The position numbers were made by a program, and so were the translations under genes. A stretch of DNA of 64,000 nucleotides from Sciscionella sediminilitoris (lineage in GTDB: Bacteria > Actinomycetota > Actinomycetes > Mycobacteriales > Pseudonocardiaceae), in the NCBI RefSeq assembly GCF_000737195.2, contig NZ_JALM01000010.1:1-64000 (forward strand). The letters run 5' to 3'. Below, one piece after another: positions 51,802-61,385 of the stretch (position 1 is its first letter; each line of letters starts with the position of its first letter). A model generated the notes under the pieces. That model did not search any database and was not told where the DNA came from. It was given only the letters and a program-made list of their open reading frames with translations.

Positions 51802-54800
51802 TCAGACGCCGATGTCCTTGCGCACGAAGGGGAACGTGATGACCTGCCGGATCGGCGCTCCGGTGAGCAGCATGACCAGCCGGTCCACGCCGAGGCCGAG
51901 GCCACCGGTCGGCGCCATGCCGTATTCGAGCGCGTGCAGGAATTCCTCGTCCAGTTCCATCGCCTCGGGATCCCCGCTGGCCGCGCGCAGTGACTGGGCG
52001 GTGAGCCGCTCACGCTGGATGCGCGGATTGGTGAGCTCGGTGTAGCCGGTGCCGATCTCCCCGCCGAAGGCGACCAGGTCCCAGCGTTCGGCGAGCCGTT
52101 CGTCGGCCCGGTGCGGACGGGTCAGCGGGGAGACCGCGGCGGGAAAGTCCGTGTAGAAGGTCGGCGATTCGGTGCCGGGCTCGACGAGTTTGTCGTAGGC
52201 GAGCTGCACGAGTTCGGCGTTCTCCTGCTGCCCGGTGACTTCGAGTCCCGCGGCCAGACAGGCCTGGCGCAGGCTCGCGTCGTCCGTGCCCGGGGTGACC
52301 GTGCTGCCCAGGGCTTCGGAGACGGCGCGATACACCGGGATCACCGGCCAGTCCCCCGCGATGTCCACTTCGGACATCGTCCCGTCCGCGGATCGCCTGC
52401 GCACCACCGGTTTCCCGTAGACCGCGCGGGCCACCTGCTGGATCAGGGTGCGGGCGAGTTCGGCCATCTCCGTGTAGTCGGCGTAGGCCTGATACGCCTC
52501 GAGCATCGTGAACTCCGGATTGTGCGTCGCATCCGCGCCCTCGTTGCGGAAGTTCCTGCCCAGTTCGAACACCCGCTCCACCCCGGCGACGCACAACCGC
52601 TTCAGGTACAGCTCGGGTGCGATGCGCAGATACATCCGCGCGTCGTAGGCATTGAGGTGGGTGATGAACGGGCGTGCGTTCGCCCCGCCGTGCACCCGCT
52701 GCAGGATCGGGGTCTCGACCTCGAGGAATTCCTTGCCCTGCAACATTTCCCGCACCGTACGCAGCACCGTGCCGCGCAGCCGGAGCACCTCACCCGCGCT
52801 CGCCCCGGTGAGCAGGTCGAGGTAGCGGTAGCGCACCCGGGACTCCGCGTCCACGAGCCCTTTTCGCTTGTCCGGCAAGGGATGCAGGCACTTCGCGGTC
52901 AGTCGCGTCTCGCGCACGGCAACGGAGAGCTCGCCGGTACGCGAGGTGATCACCTCACCGGTGGCCGCGAGCTGGTCGCCGATGTCCAGGCCGCGGCGCA
53001 CCGCGCGCAGTTCGGCGCGGCCGAGCCGGTCCGCGGTGAGCATCGCCTGCAGTTCCCCGCTCCCGTCGCGCAGCACGATGAAACACAGCCCACCGAAATC
53101 CCGTTTCGCCACCACCCTCCCGGCGACGGTGACCGTCTGTCCACTGTGGTCATCTGGGCCGAGCAGGGCGAATTCCTCGTGCAGCCCGGCCAGCCGCCGT
53201 GGGGACACCTCCGCGGGCGGGTAGGCATCGATGCCCTCGTTCTCCAGCGCGCTGAGTTTGGCCATCCGCACCCGGACCTGTTCACCGAGCTGGCGTTCGG
53301 GGGCGGCGGCATTCGCACTGGACTCGATCTCGCCCACCCGCTCGAGGAACGCGGGATCGGTGTTGCCCGGCTGGGCGAGCAGGGATCGTCTGCGGGTCGG
53401 CACGAATCCCTCGGCCATCCCGGCCACGAGTGAGACCCGGGCGAGCTGGCGGCCCTTCTGGTAGCACAGGAAGCGGGGAATCCAGGTCGGGGCGTACTTG
53501 GCGCTCGACCGGTACAGCGATTCCAGCTGGAAGTACCGGGAGAAGAAGCGCAGTATCGCCCGCCAGGCGCGCAGTACCGGCCCCGCGCCGATCCGCTCCC
53601 CCTCGGCGAAAACGGCGCGGAACATGGCGAAGTTGAGCGAGATCCGGCGCACCCCGAGCCCACCGGCGGCGGCCACGACCTCGGTGACAAGGAACTCGAT
53701 GATCCCGTTCACCCCGGCGCGGTCCCGGCGCATCACATCCAGGGAGAGCCCGCCGCGTCCCCAGGGCACGAAGGACAGCAGCCCGCGCAGTTCCCCTTGC
53801 GCGTCATAGGCTTCGGCCATCACACAGCGCCCGTCCGCGAGATCCCCGAGCCTGCCGAGCGCCATGGAGAACCCGCGCTCGGTCTCCTCGCCGCGCCAGG
53901 CGTCCGCGCGGGCGAGCAGTTCGGTCATCTCCTCGGCCGGGATGTCCTCGTGCCGCCGGATGCGTGTGGTGTACCCGGAGCGGCGTACCCGGGAAACGGC
54001 CTGGCGCAAGGATTTCCGTCCGCGACCGGAGAGGCTGAACCGGTCCGCCTCGATGACCGCCTCGTCCCCGATCTCGCGCGCCTTGAGGCCACCGCGCCGG
54101 TAGGCCCGCGCCCCGCGTTCGCTCGCGCCGAGCGCGCAGGGTATCCAGCCGTACTGGCGCGCCTCCTCGATCCACGCCTCGACGGCCATCGACCAGGCAC
54201 TCGGATCGCCGATCGGATCGCCGCTGGCCAGGCTGCAGCCGCCGAGCACCCGATAGGTCACCGCGGCCGCGCCACCCGGGGCGAACACCACGCTCTTGTC
54301 CCTGCGGGTGGCGAAGTAGCCGAGCGAGTCCCGGTCCCCGTGTTCGGCGAGCAGTTCCCGGATGCGCAGTTCGTCGCCGGGGTTCACCAGCCGCCGGGAG
54401 CGCACCGCGGCGAAGAACACCACGACCGCGGCGAACAGCACGAGGGCCGCGGCGAACCCGATGACCAGGCTCACCCAGCGCGGGCCGATCCCGTGGATGC
54501 CGAAGAAGTGCAGGGAGATCAACCGGCCGACCGCCTGGTTGGCCGCCCAGGCGAACCGGTCCCAGGTGTTCTCCAGTTTTCCGGGGAACAGCTCGGTCAG
54601 TCCCCAGCCGAACAGGGTGACCACCACGAGCCCGCCGACGAACAGCGCGAGCGCGCGGCGCAACGCACCCTTCGCGCGCCGGGCCGGGAAAGCCGGGCGC
54701 AGCAGGATCTCCACCACGAACACCACGAGCACCAGGGCGAACATCACCGGGAGCACGTACTGCATGATCATCGGTGGTTTCCGGACCTCGAGATCCGCGT

Positions 54801-55128
54801 ACACCTGGGAACCGCGCAGGATGAGCGTGACGAGGAAGGTCACCGCGAGGATCGACCAGAAGCCCTGCAGCAACAGCAGTACCCACAGCGCGGCCCGTTT
54901 GCGCCTGCGCAGCGCGACCCCGAGCAGGGCGAGCGCGAGCGCCATGAACAGGCTCGCATCGGCCGGGACGAAGAAGACGCCGGTCAGGATGTTCACCGGC
55001 AGCCAGAGCCAGCGCACATGACCGGGGAACACGGCGAGCACGAAGCTGCACAGCGCCATGATCTCGGTCAGCGTCGCGAGAAACGCCGCCGCCCTGTTCA
55101 TCCATACGGGAGGTGTTGTGCTCGTCAC
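51802..55128 (-). CDS. lysX: Bifunctional lysylphosphatidylglycerol synthase / lysyl-tRNA synthetase
   Basis: Protein of 1108 aa. About seven N-terminal membrane helices (1-235) and a DUF2156 (MprF-like) lysyl-transfer domain (about 240-570) precede a class II LysRS: OB-fold (about 640-745) and catalytic core (770-1108) with motif 2 GRNFRNEG/THNPEFT and motif 3 GLGLGVDRLVMLLTG. LysX aminoacylates tRNA-Lys and transfers Lys to phosphatidylglycerol, giving resistance to cationic peptides. It is the last gene of a three-gene minus-strand run with two esterases (10-bp gap). Confidence 0.95.
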   Translation of the reverse strand: MTSTTPPVWMNRAAAFLATLTEIMALCSFVLAVFPGHVRWLWLPVNILTGVFFVPADASLFMALALALLGVALRRRKRAALWVLLLLQGFWSILAVTFLVTLILRGSQVYADLEVRKPPMIMQYVLPVMFALVLVVFVVEILLRPAFPARRAKGALRRALALFVGGLVVVTLFGWGLTELFPGKLENTWDRFAWAANQAVGRLISLHFFGIHGIGPRWVSLVIGFAAALVLFAAVVVFFAAVRSRRLVNPGDELRIRELLAEHGDRDSLGYFATRRDKSVVFAPGGAAAVTYRVLGGCSLASGDPIGDPSAWSMAVEAWIEEARQYGWIPCALGASERGARAYRRGGLKAREIGDEAVIEADRFSLSGRGRKSLRQAVSRVRRSGYTTRIRRHEDIPAEEMTELLARADAWRGEETERGFSMALGRLGDLADGRCVMAEAYDAQGELRGLLSFVPWGRGGLSLDVMRRDRAGVNGIIEFLVTEVVAAAGGLGVRRISLNFAMFRAVFAEGERIGAGPVLRAWRAILRFFSRYFQLESLYRSSAKYAPTWIPRFLCYQKGRQLARVSLVAGMAEGFVPTRRRSLLAQPGNTDPAFLERVGEIESSANAAAPERQLGEQVRVRMAKLSALENEGIDAYPPAEVSPRRLAGLHEEFALLGPDDHSGQTVTVAGRVVAKRDFGGLCFIVLRDGSGELQAMLTADRLGRAELRAVRRGLDIGDQLAATGEVITSRTGELSVAVRETRLTAKCLHPLPDKRKGLVDAESRVRYRYLDLLTGASAGEVLRLRGTVLRTVREMLQGKEFLEVETPILQRVHGGANARPFITHLNAYDARMYLRIAPELYLKRLCVAGVERVFELGRNFRNEGADATHNPEFTMLEAYQAYADYTEMAELARTLIQQVARAVYGKPVVRRRSADGTMSEVDIAGDWPVIPVYRAVSEALGSTVTPGTDDASLRQACLAAGLEVTGQQENAELVQLAYDKLVEPGTESPTFYTDFPAAVSPLTRPHRADERLAERWDLVAFGGEIGTGYTELTNPRIQRERLTAQSLRAASGDPEAMELDEEFLHALEYGMAPTGGLGLGVDRLVMLLTGAPIRQVITFPFVRKDIGV

Positions 55129-55137
55129 GGTGGGATC

Positions 55138-56382
55138 CTAATGGCGACCGGGTACTCCGACCTGCTGCACGTCCGTGGTTCTGGGGAACTGTTGGTCCGC
55201 GAAGGCGATCAGGAACGGCAGCGCGGCGCGCGCGGTGTTCCAGGTGTGGTTCATGCCCGGTTCCTCGCGCAGCGCCACCCGCTGTCCCCTGGCGAGCAGT
55301 GAGCGGGCGAGCCGCTTGGCGACCTGCACATCCACCCGGGACCCCATTCCGGCGTCGATCATCGCCGCGATCGGCTGGGTGAACCGCATCCGCGGGATGT
55401 AGGCACGCGGATCGTTCGCGGCCGCCAGCGCCTTGTCCCCGCCGAGCAGCGAGGCGTCCGTTCCGAGGGTGTCGTAGGGAAGGGTGATCAGCATCGTGGC
55501 GAACTCCGGCAGATGACGCAGGCCCACGTTCAGCGCGCAGAATCCACCACCGGACATCCCGCCGATCGCCCGGTCACCCCGATCGGCGAGGGTGCGGAAC
55601 CGGTGGTCGATCTGCCCGACGACGTGCTCGGTCAGGTAACTCTCCAGCCGCGGACCGTGCGGAACGTTCAGGCATTCCCAATCGGTCCCCGTATCGCCCG
55701 CGGTCATGTCCGCCCCGACCAGGATCATCGGGCGCACCAGGTGATGACTGTAGAGCTGATTCATGGTGCCGACGGCGTCACCGGCGGTGAACCAGTCGTC
55801 CGAGGTCCCGCCCGGATAACCGTGGATCAGGTACACCACCGGATAGCGCCGGTTCGCATTGGCCGGATCGTCGTAGCCCGGTGGCAGCAACACGTTCGTC
55901 GATCCGGCTCCGGGAGTCAGCCCCGGGTCGGGCAGCGGGATCCGCACCAGTCGCGGCTGGTCCCCGCCCGCCCGCGCGCTGCGGGCGAACTTCAGCGCCT
56001 TGGCCCCGCGCGCACCCGGATCGTCCTGATCGCCGCCGTTCGTATCGTCCACGATCATCCGGCCGAGCGGGGCGATGAACGAGGGACCGCGGGCGAGCAC
56101 CATTCCCAGATCGTGCGGGGTACGAATATATCCGACATAACTATTCAAGCCGGCCAATCCGGCGAGCAATGCGAATACCACGACACCGACGAGAAGAATG
56201 CTTTTCTTTACCTTGCGTTGACGAAGCCAAAACCAAAAGACGAGACAGGCGATCGCGAATACCGTCAGTGCGATCCAGATCCACTCTCCGTCGAGCGAAC
56301 CCGCAGTCCTGGCATGTTCCACCACGTCCGCGGGCAGCACGGGACCCGGATCGAACCCACGGGCTCCTCGACCGTCCGTCAT
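55138..56382 (-). CDS. Membrane-anchored esterase (antigen 85/EstD fold)
   Basis: Protein of 414 aa. Three or so membrane helices (30-110) are followed by an extracytoplasmic alpha/beta hydrolase: YPVVYLIHGYPGGTSDDW (oxyanion region), GGMSGGGFCALN (nucleophile Ser) and a C-terminal GMNHTWNTAR with the catalytic His. The ATG at 56382 follows GAGGAGA. This fold includes mycolyltransferases and esterase D relatives, but mycolate activity is unlikely outside mycolate-bearing genera. Transcribed with lysX. Confidence 0.85.
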   Translation of the reverse strand: MTDGRGARGFDPGPVLPADVVEHARTAGSLDGEWIWIALTVFAIACLVFWFWLRQRKVKKSILLVGVVVFALLAGLAGLNSYVGYIRTPHDLGMVLARGPSFIAPLGRMIVDDTNGGDQDDPGARGAKALKFARSARAGGDQPRLVRIPLPDPGLTPGAGSTNVLLPPGYDDPANANRRYPVVYLIHGYPGGTSDDWFTAGDAVGTMNQLYSHHLVRPMILVGADMTAGDTGTDWECLNVPHGPRLESYLTEHVVGQIDHRFRTLADRGDRAIGGMSGGGFCALNVGLRHLPEFATMLITLPYDTLGTDASLLGGDKALAAANDPRAYIPRMRFTQPIAAMIDAGMGSRVDVQVAKRLARSLLARGQRVALREEPGMNHTWNTARAALPFLIAFADQQFPRTTDVQQVGVPGRH

Positions 56383-56460
56383 TTCTCTCCTCGCCGACAC
56401 GATTTCCCGCAAGATTCCGCACAAGCAGGACGCGTGAACCACCGAAAGGTTGGTTCGGGA

Positions 56461-57360
56461 TCAAACGATGCCCAATCGGGCGGTAAGCCATTCTAGCGCG
56501 TCCGAGAATCCACGATTCCACACATTCCAATCATGGCCGCCCTGGGGAGTCTCGTACCGCACCGCCATTCCCGCGCGTCCGCAGGCGGCGGCCGCCCGGC
56601 GCACCTCGGGGCCGTACTCGGTGTCCTGCGCCCCGGCCACGAACCACCCCGCGCTGTGCGGGAACCGCTGCCGCGCAAGAATGTCCAGCGGATTCGCCGC
56701 ACGGAAAGCCCGCGTGTTCCCGCCGAACCCGGTCCTGATCGCGCCGGTGACCGTGCCGAGGGTCTGCGGGGCCTCGCCGGAAAGATCGAGGAAGGTCGGG
56801 AATCGCATGGCATCGCGAACCCCCAGCTGCAGCGCGCAGCTGCCCCCGTAGGAGAGCCCGCCCACCGCCATCTCCGGATTCACCCGGAAATGCGCGCGCA
56901 GCCAGTCCGGCACATCCACCGCGAGATAGCTCTCCACCTTGCCCAGCCGGGAATCCATGCACAGCATGCCGGTCTCGTCATCGGGTCCGGTGTCGTCCGG
57001 CATGACCACGATCGGGGCCACCCCGCCGTGCCGTTCGGCGAAGGCGTTCAGCACGTGTTCGAGCCCGCCACTGGCCAGCCACTGCCCCGGATCACCCGGT
57101 TCGCCGTGCAGCATCTCCAGCACCGGGAACCGTTCCGCCGGACTGTGATCATAGGCGGGCGGCAGGTACACCCGCGCCGGACGGGCGGCGAACCCCGACA
57201 CCACGCCGGGAATCTCGAGCGTGCGCACCTCGCCGATCGAACCGCGCAGCCGGGGATCCGGATCGGGCCCGACGCCCGCCACCCCGAAACACACCAGCAG
57301 CCCGGCTCCGGCCACCGCCAAGACCAGCCGCGCGAGCACGCGCCTCGACCACACGGGCAC
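56461..57360 (-). CDS. Secreted esterase (antigen 85-like fold)
   Basis: Protein of 299 aa with an N-terminal signal/anchor (ARLVLAVAGAGLLVCFGVAGV), then FPVLEMLHGEPGDPGQW, the nucleophile elbow GGLSYGGSCALQL and the His in GGHDWNVWNRG. It is a diverged homologue of the next gene downstream, 78 bp apart, and probably heads the operon esterase-esterase-lysX. GTG start at 57360. Substrate unknown; surface lipids or peptidoglycan-linked esters are possible. Confidence 0.83.
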   Translation of the reverse strand: MPVWSRRVLARLVLAVAGAGLLVCFGVAGVGPDPDPRLRGSIGEVRTLEIPGVVSGFAARPARVYLPPAYDHSPAERFPVLEMLHGEPGDPGQWLASGGLEHVLNAFAERHGGVAPIVVMPDDTGPDDETGMLCMDSRLGKVESYLAVDVPDWLRAHFRVNPEMAVGGLSYGGSCALQLGVRDAMRFPTFLDLSGEAPQTLGTVTGAIRTGFGGNTRAFRAANPLDILARQRFPHSAGWFVAGAQDTEYGPEVRRAAAACGRAGMAVRYETPQGGHDWNVWNRGFSDALEWLTARLGIV

Positions 57361-57393
57361 ACCGTAACCGCCCCGCGTGAAGAACGTGTCTGT

Positions 57394-57582
57394 TCAGCCG
57401 CCCTGCTGCCGCTCCCCGCCGAACCGCTCCCCCAGCTTCGCCCGGACCACCCCGGCCGCGCCTTGCACCGCCGGATGATCCGCGACCCTGCGGTAGGCGC
57501 GCACCAGCTGCTCGTAGCGCTCCCTTCCCGCCCGCGAACCGAGCACATAACCGACCGCGACCCCGAGCACGAACACGCGCAT
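57394..57582 (-). CDS. Small YtxH-like protein
   Basis: Protein of 62 aa: one membrane-like segment MRVFVLGVAVGYVLGSRAGRERY with a Gly/Arg-rich end, then a helical tail (AAGVVRAKLGERFGG). The G-x-x-x-G-S-R-A-G-R-E-R-Y motif resembles short actinobacterial YtxH-like proteins. The ATG at 57582 is supported by GAGGG upstream. Role unknown. Confidence 0.65.
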   Translation of the reverse strand: MRVFVLGVAVGYVLGSRAGRERYEQLVRAYRRVADHPAVQGAAGVVRAKLGERFGGERQQGG

Positions 57583-57746
57583 CACCAACACACCCTCATC
57601 CGACTCACCACAGCTGGACGACCATTCTCCCATGTCAGCTCGCTGCCGTCCCGGTGCGCCCCGCGTGTGCGGGGGTCCTCTCGAGGCGCCGATCGGGCAT
57701 GCGCTAGAGTTACTACTCGTCACGGCGAGCCGCGACGAAAGAGCAA

Positions 57747-57819
<73 letters not shown>

Positions 57820-57847
57820 CTCCACCCTTTTGCGAAGGACAGTTCTC

Positions 57848-58210
57848 ATGTCCGGCGAATCCCACGACGAGTTGCTGAACCGCCTGGCGCGGCAACCGTT
57901 CCGCGCCAAGTTCCAGCTGCGCGGCCCGGATCGCGCCAAGGCCGAACTCACCGCGTCGGCAACGATCCGCATGCACGCGCACGACCTCATCGCACAACGG
58001 CTCGCCCCCGCCGAACCGCGCAAGGACGGCAAGCAGACGCCCTACCGCGGGCACCCGGTGTTCGTCGCCCAGCACGCGACGGCGACCTGCTGCCGGAACT
58101 GCCTGCGCACCTGGCACCGCATCCCGAAGGGCCGCGCACTCGACCGCGCCGAACGGGAATACGTCGTCGACGTGCTGTGCCGGTGGATCGAACGGGAACT
58201 CGAGGACTGA
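57848..58210 (+). CDS. DUF4186 family protein
   Basis: Protein of 120 aa. The diagnostic block ATCCRNCLRTWHRIPKGR with two or three Cys, and ATIRMHAHDLIAQRL, identify DUF4186. The Cys pattern suggests a small metal site. The ATG at 57848 starts 29 bp after tRNA-Asn, so it may be co-transcribed with the tRNA. It abuts a convergent TetR gene with no intergenic space. Function unknown. Confidence 0.85.
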   Translation: MSGESHDELLNRLARQPFRAKFQLRGPDRAKAELTASATIRMHAHDLIAQRLAPAEPRKDGKQTPYRGHPVFVAQHATATCCRNCLRTWHRIPKGRALDRAEREYVVDVLCRWIERELED

Positions 58211-58906
58211 TCAGGCCCGCTGCTCGAGCAGGGAACCCACACCGTCGAGGATCCGCTCGAGCCCGAACTCGAACGCCTTGTTCTGGCTGTCGTGTGTCTC
58301 GGCCGACTTCATCGCCGCCAGCAGTGCGGGGAAGCGCTCCTCGCGACCGCGCACCAGTGCGGTGAACCGGCCCTCGATGCCGTCCTCGGAAACCCGCGCC
58401 ACTCCCTGCTGGACCAGCGAGCGCACATGTCCGGACAGTGTCGCCGCCACGTCGAGTTTCTCCCCGCCCTCGAGCCCGGTTCCGTCCAGCGCGGCCACCG
58501 ACTCCTCCAGCCAGCCGAGCTCGTTCGGCCCGAAGGGGCGCCGTCCCACGGTCGTCCGCAGGGTCCACGGGTGCCGCCAGAACCGTTCACTCATGCGCAG
58601 CGCCCAGGCATACAGCCGCGGCCGCCAGCCGCCCTCGACCTCCGCGAGCCGGGGCGGTTCTCCGATCGCGATATCGGTCATCAGCGCGACCAGTTCGTTC
58701 TTGCCCGGCACGTAGCGGTAGAGCGCCATCTTGGTCACCCCGAGCGCGGCGGCCACGCGCTGCATGGTGACCGAGTCGATCCCCTCGGCATCGGCGAGCG
58801 CGATCCCCTCCCCGGCGATCGCGTCCAGCCGAAGGGTCGGCCGGGGACCGCGCTTCGGCGCGGCAAGGCCCTCCCACAGCAAGGCCGTGGCCTCCTCGGT
58901 ACCCAT
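58211..58906 (-). CDS. TetR family regulator (TetR_C type)
   Basis: Protein of 231 aa. The HTH sits unusually far in, near 45-75 (VTMQRVAAALGVTKMALYRYVPGKNELV), as in the tetracycline-repressor TetR_C subgroup. ATG 58906 follows GGGAG. It is divergent from an FAD monooxygenase similar to TetX-type enzymes, an arrangement that suggests the repressor controls a drug- or xenobiotic-modifying enzyme. AAACTG at 58947 and CAGTTT at 58982 are inverted in the shared promoter. Confidence 0.88.
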   Translation of the reverse strand: MGTEEATALLWEGLAAPKRGPRPTLRLDAIAGEGIALADAEGIDSVTMQRVAAALGVTKMALYRYVPGKNELVALMTDIAIGEPPRLAEVEGGWRPRLYAWALRMSERFWRHPWTLRTTVGRRPFGPNELGWLEESVAALDGTGLEGGEKLDVAATLSGHVRSLVQQGVARVSEDGIEGRFTALVRGREERFPALLAAMKSAETHDSQNKAFEFGLERILDGVGSLLEQRA

Positions 58907-59000
58907 GCGCACTCCCTGCTCGTTCGATCGTCCTTGCGGTCCGGTGAAACTGCGTCTATCGTACACTGTGTCTGAGGGAAACAGTTTTGATCGGAGCGAT

Positions 59001-60191
59001 ATGAACACTTCCGCGTTGAGCCATCTCCGGATACTCGTCTCCGGTGCCGGTGTGGCCGGCCCCGCGCTCGCCTACTGGCTCGGGGTGCACGGCGCACGGA
59101 CGACCGTCGTGGAACTGGCGCCCGCCCTCCGGGAGAGCGGGTTCACCGTCGACTTCCGCGGACCCACGCACTTCTCGGTGCTGGAGCGGATGGGCGTGCT
59201 CGACGAATTGCGCGCGGTACGCACCGGTGGCGGCGCCAAGATCGTCGTCGACGAGCACGACCGCGAGCGCTACCGCTTGCCCGCCGAGTTCTGCGGCGGC
59301 GACCTCGAGGTGCACCGCGGCGACCTGTCCCGTGTCCTGTACGAACGCAGCACGGACACCACCGAGTACCTCTTCGGCGAAACGATCACCGCGCTGCACC
59401 AGGATTCCGCGGGGGTCCGGGTGGAGTTCGAATCGGCGCCCGCGCGCACCTTCGATCTCGTGATCGGTGCGGACGGCATCCATTCCGGTGTCCGCCGCCT
59501 CGTGTTCGGGCAGGAGACGAACTTCGTGCACCACCTCGGTTACTACCTCGCCGGGTGGGACCTGCCCAACGACGAGGGATTCGACACGATCTCGCGGATG
59601 TACAACACTCCCGGACGGCTGGCGAGCGTCGCCGCCGATCATCGCGATGCCAAGCGGGCGGGCACCATGTTCGCCTTCACCGCTCCGGCGCTGAGCTACG
59701 GCCTCCGCGATATCGAACGGCAGAAATCCTTCGTGCGTACCGCATTCGCCGGAATGCGCTGGCATGTTCCGGACCTGCTCGCCACCCTCGAGGACGCTCC
59801 CGAGCTGTACTTCGACTCGATCAGCAAGGTCACGGTCCCCTACCTGACCGAGGGACGCGTGGCACTGCTCGGCGACTCCGCCTGGGGTGTCACCCTCGGC
59901 GGCATGGGAGTGGGGACCGGAATCGTCGGCGGTTACGTGCTCGCCGGTGAACTCGCCGCGGCTCGCGGTGACCACCGCACCGCGTTCAGCGCCTACGAAC
60001 GGCGCATGTGGCGGTTCGCCGGACGCTGGCAACGAGCCGCCAGCCCGGGCCGGTTCCTCGCCCCGGCCAGCGCGTCCGGGCTGTGGCTGCGCGACACCCT
60101 GTTCAGGCACTCCCTCATGCAGCGCATGCTGGTCAGCGGCAGCGGTTCACTCGCCAAGGACGACGGGCTCCCCGACTACCCCGCCGCATAG
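59001..60191 (+). CDS. FAD-dependent monooxygenase (TetX-like)
   Basis: Protein of 396 aa: LVSGAGVAGPALAYWLG (FAD), LVIGADGIHSGVRRLVFG (DG motif) and VALLGDSAWGVTLGGMGVGTGIVGG (GD motif with the usual His replaced by Trp). It belongs to the flavoprotein hydroxylases near the TetX/rifampicin monooxygenase group; drug inactivation is possible but not shown. It is controlled from a divergent promoter with the TetR gene. The last 45 nt overlap the convergent isochorismatase gene. Confidence 0.88.
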   Translation: MNTSALSHLRILVSGAGVAGPALAYWLGVHGARTTVVELAPALRESGFTVDFRGPTHFSVLERMGVLDELRAVRTGGGAKIVVDEHDRERYRLPAEFCGGDLEVHRGDLSRVLYERSTDTTEYLFGETITALHQDSAGVRVEFESAPARTFDLVIGADGIHSGVRRLVFGQETNFVHHLGYYLAGWDLPNDEGFDTISRMYNTPGRLASVAADHRDAKRAGTMFAFTAPALSYGLRDIERQKSFVRTAFAGMRWHVPDLLATLEDAPELYFDSISKVTVPYLTEGRVALLGDSAWGVTLGGMGVGTGIVGGYVLAGELAAARGDHRTAFSAYERRMWRFAGRWQRAASPGRFLAPASASGLWLRDTLFRHSLMQRMLVSGSGSLAKDDGLPDYPAA

Positions 60192-60806
60192 CCGGGCGAA
60201 CTCCTCGGCCGTGCGCACATCCGCGGTCGACTGTGCGAGCACCACCAGCGTCGCCGCATGCACCTCGTCCGCGGACATGCCACCCTGACCGGCGTCCGGG
60301 TGGTCGTAGGTCGCCGCCGCATCCGAGAGCACGAGCACCTCGAAGTCGAGGAACATCGCATCCCGCGCGGTCGCCTGCACACAGTCCTCCGTCGTCACCC
60401 CGCACAGCACCAGCGTGCGCACCCCGGCCAGCCGGTCCCGCAGATCCGTACCGTGGAACGCGCTGTACCGCGTCTTCGCCAGCACCGGCTCCTCCGGGGA
60501 CCGGTCCAGATCCGCGTACAGCTCCGTTCCCGGAGTGCCATCGATCAGTGCGGTACGTTCCGCCACCGCCGGATAGATCCGGGCGAACATGCCCATGTCC
60601 GTGCCGTCCCGGTTGTGCGCGTGCCGGGTGAACAACACCGGCATCCCGGAGGCACGGGCCGCCGCGATCGCCCCGTTCACCACCGGCATCATCGCCCGGC
60701 CCTGCGCCACCTCCAGTGGAGCACCCTCCAACAGGAAATCGTTCTGCATATCGATCACCAACAGCGCCGCACACCGCGGATCGATACCGTCAATCCGGTA
60801 GCCCAT
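60147..60806 (-). CDS. Isochorismatase-family cysteine hydrolase
   Basis: Protein of 219 aa with the Asp-Lys-Cys triad: LVIDMQNDFL (Asp), VLAKTRYSAF (Lys) and LCGVTTEDCVQAT (Cys), plus the cis-peptide before it. Members hydrolyse amides such as nicotinamide, N-carbamoyl compounds or isochorismate; no siderophore genes are nearby, so isochorismate is unlikely. An 8-bp inverted repeat (60841-60879) lies in its upstream region. Confidence 0.9.
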   Translation of the reverse strand: MGYRIDGIDPRCAALLVIDMQNDFLLEGAPLEVAQGRAMMPVVNGAIAAARASGMPVLFTRHAHNRDGTDMGMFARIYPAVAERTALIDGTPGTELYADLDRSPEEPVLAKTRYSAFHGTDLRDRLAGVRTLVLCGVTTEDCVQATARDAMFLDFEVLVLSDAAATYDHPDAGQGGMSADEVHAATLVVLAQSTADVRTAEEFARLCGGVVGEPVVLGE

Positions 60807-60840
60807 CGCCTCACCAAGCCCCGTTGCCCGTTTTGCCGGA

Positions 60841-60879
60841 AGCTTATGTCGCGGATATGACGACCGTCAACCATAAGCT
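60841..60879. promoter_or_regulatory. Inverted repeat upstream of the isochorismatase gene
   Basis: AGCTTATG (60841-60848) and CATAAGCT (60872-60879) are perfect 8-bp inverted repeats with a 23-bp spacer, AT-rich against a GC-rich background. They lie 35 bp before the minus-strand start at 60806 and before tRNA-Met on the other side. Confidence 0.4.
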
Positions 60880-60955
60880 ATCCCTGGTGGATGCACCCAG
60901 GCCATCCTGCCGCGACCCGGCACAGCCGTGTAACCTGGCCCGCCGGAGACACCAC

Positions 60956-61029
60956 GGGGCAGTAGCTCAGTTGGTCAGAGCAGGGGACTCATAATCCCTT
61001 GGCCGCCGGTTCAAGTCCGGCCTGCCCCA
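60956..61029 (+). tRNA. tRNA-Met (anticodon CAT, elongator type)
   Basis: GGGGCAG pairs with CTGCCCC; D-arm AGCTCAGTTGGTCAGAGCA; anticodon loop CTCATAA; T-arm CGCCGGTTCAAGTCCGGC; discriminator A. It lacks the three G-C pairs in the anticodon stem typical of an initiator and has a paired 1-72, so elongator Met is most likely; Ile2 cannot be excluded. Confidence 0.93.
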
Positions 61030-61385
61030 CTACCTTCATCCCTCCCGCAAACCTGCGAAAGCGGTCCATGTCGAGCACCGCGGCGACTGGCGCTTCTTCC
61101 TCGCGAGGTGGCAAATGGGTGGCAACGTGCAACCAGCCGGCCCGACGCACCCGCACCAGATGGAGAAGATCGGCGACCAGAATGTCCGTGTGGCACTTGC
61201 ATGGAGGCCAACGGCATTGAGGTAGAACAGCCCTGTCCCGGTTGTCCTCTGCGCGGTGACATGTCGTTCTGCCTGTGTCCGCGGGTTGGCTGGCTTTGGC
61301 CGCTTGATTCTGGGCCCAGCAGCTCGGCACCGCGCAGACGGTCAGTGATGCCCGCATCCTCGAGATGCTTGGTCGGTAGCCGGCC
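61030..61385. other. Gene-poor stretch after tRNA-Met
   Basis: No credible gene in 356 bp. The minus-strand frame ending in the tRNA is a tRNA shadow at its C-terminus, though its part at about 61040-61180 (RVRRAGWLHVATHL, LDMDRFRRFAGGMK) may be a relic of a tRNA-linked element. No attachment-site duplication was found. Confidence 0.4.

Noticed and set aside
60989-61357. Minus-strand frame ending VGQAGLEPAAKGL, looking like a conserved protein C-terminus
   Set aside because: That ending is the antisense translation of tRNA-Met and appears as a spurious ORF in many genomes; the rest has no supporting start or codon pattern.
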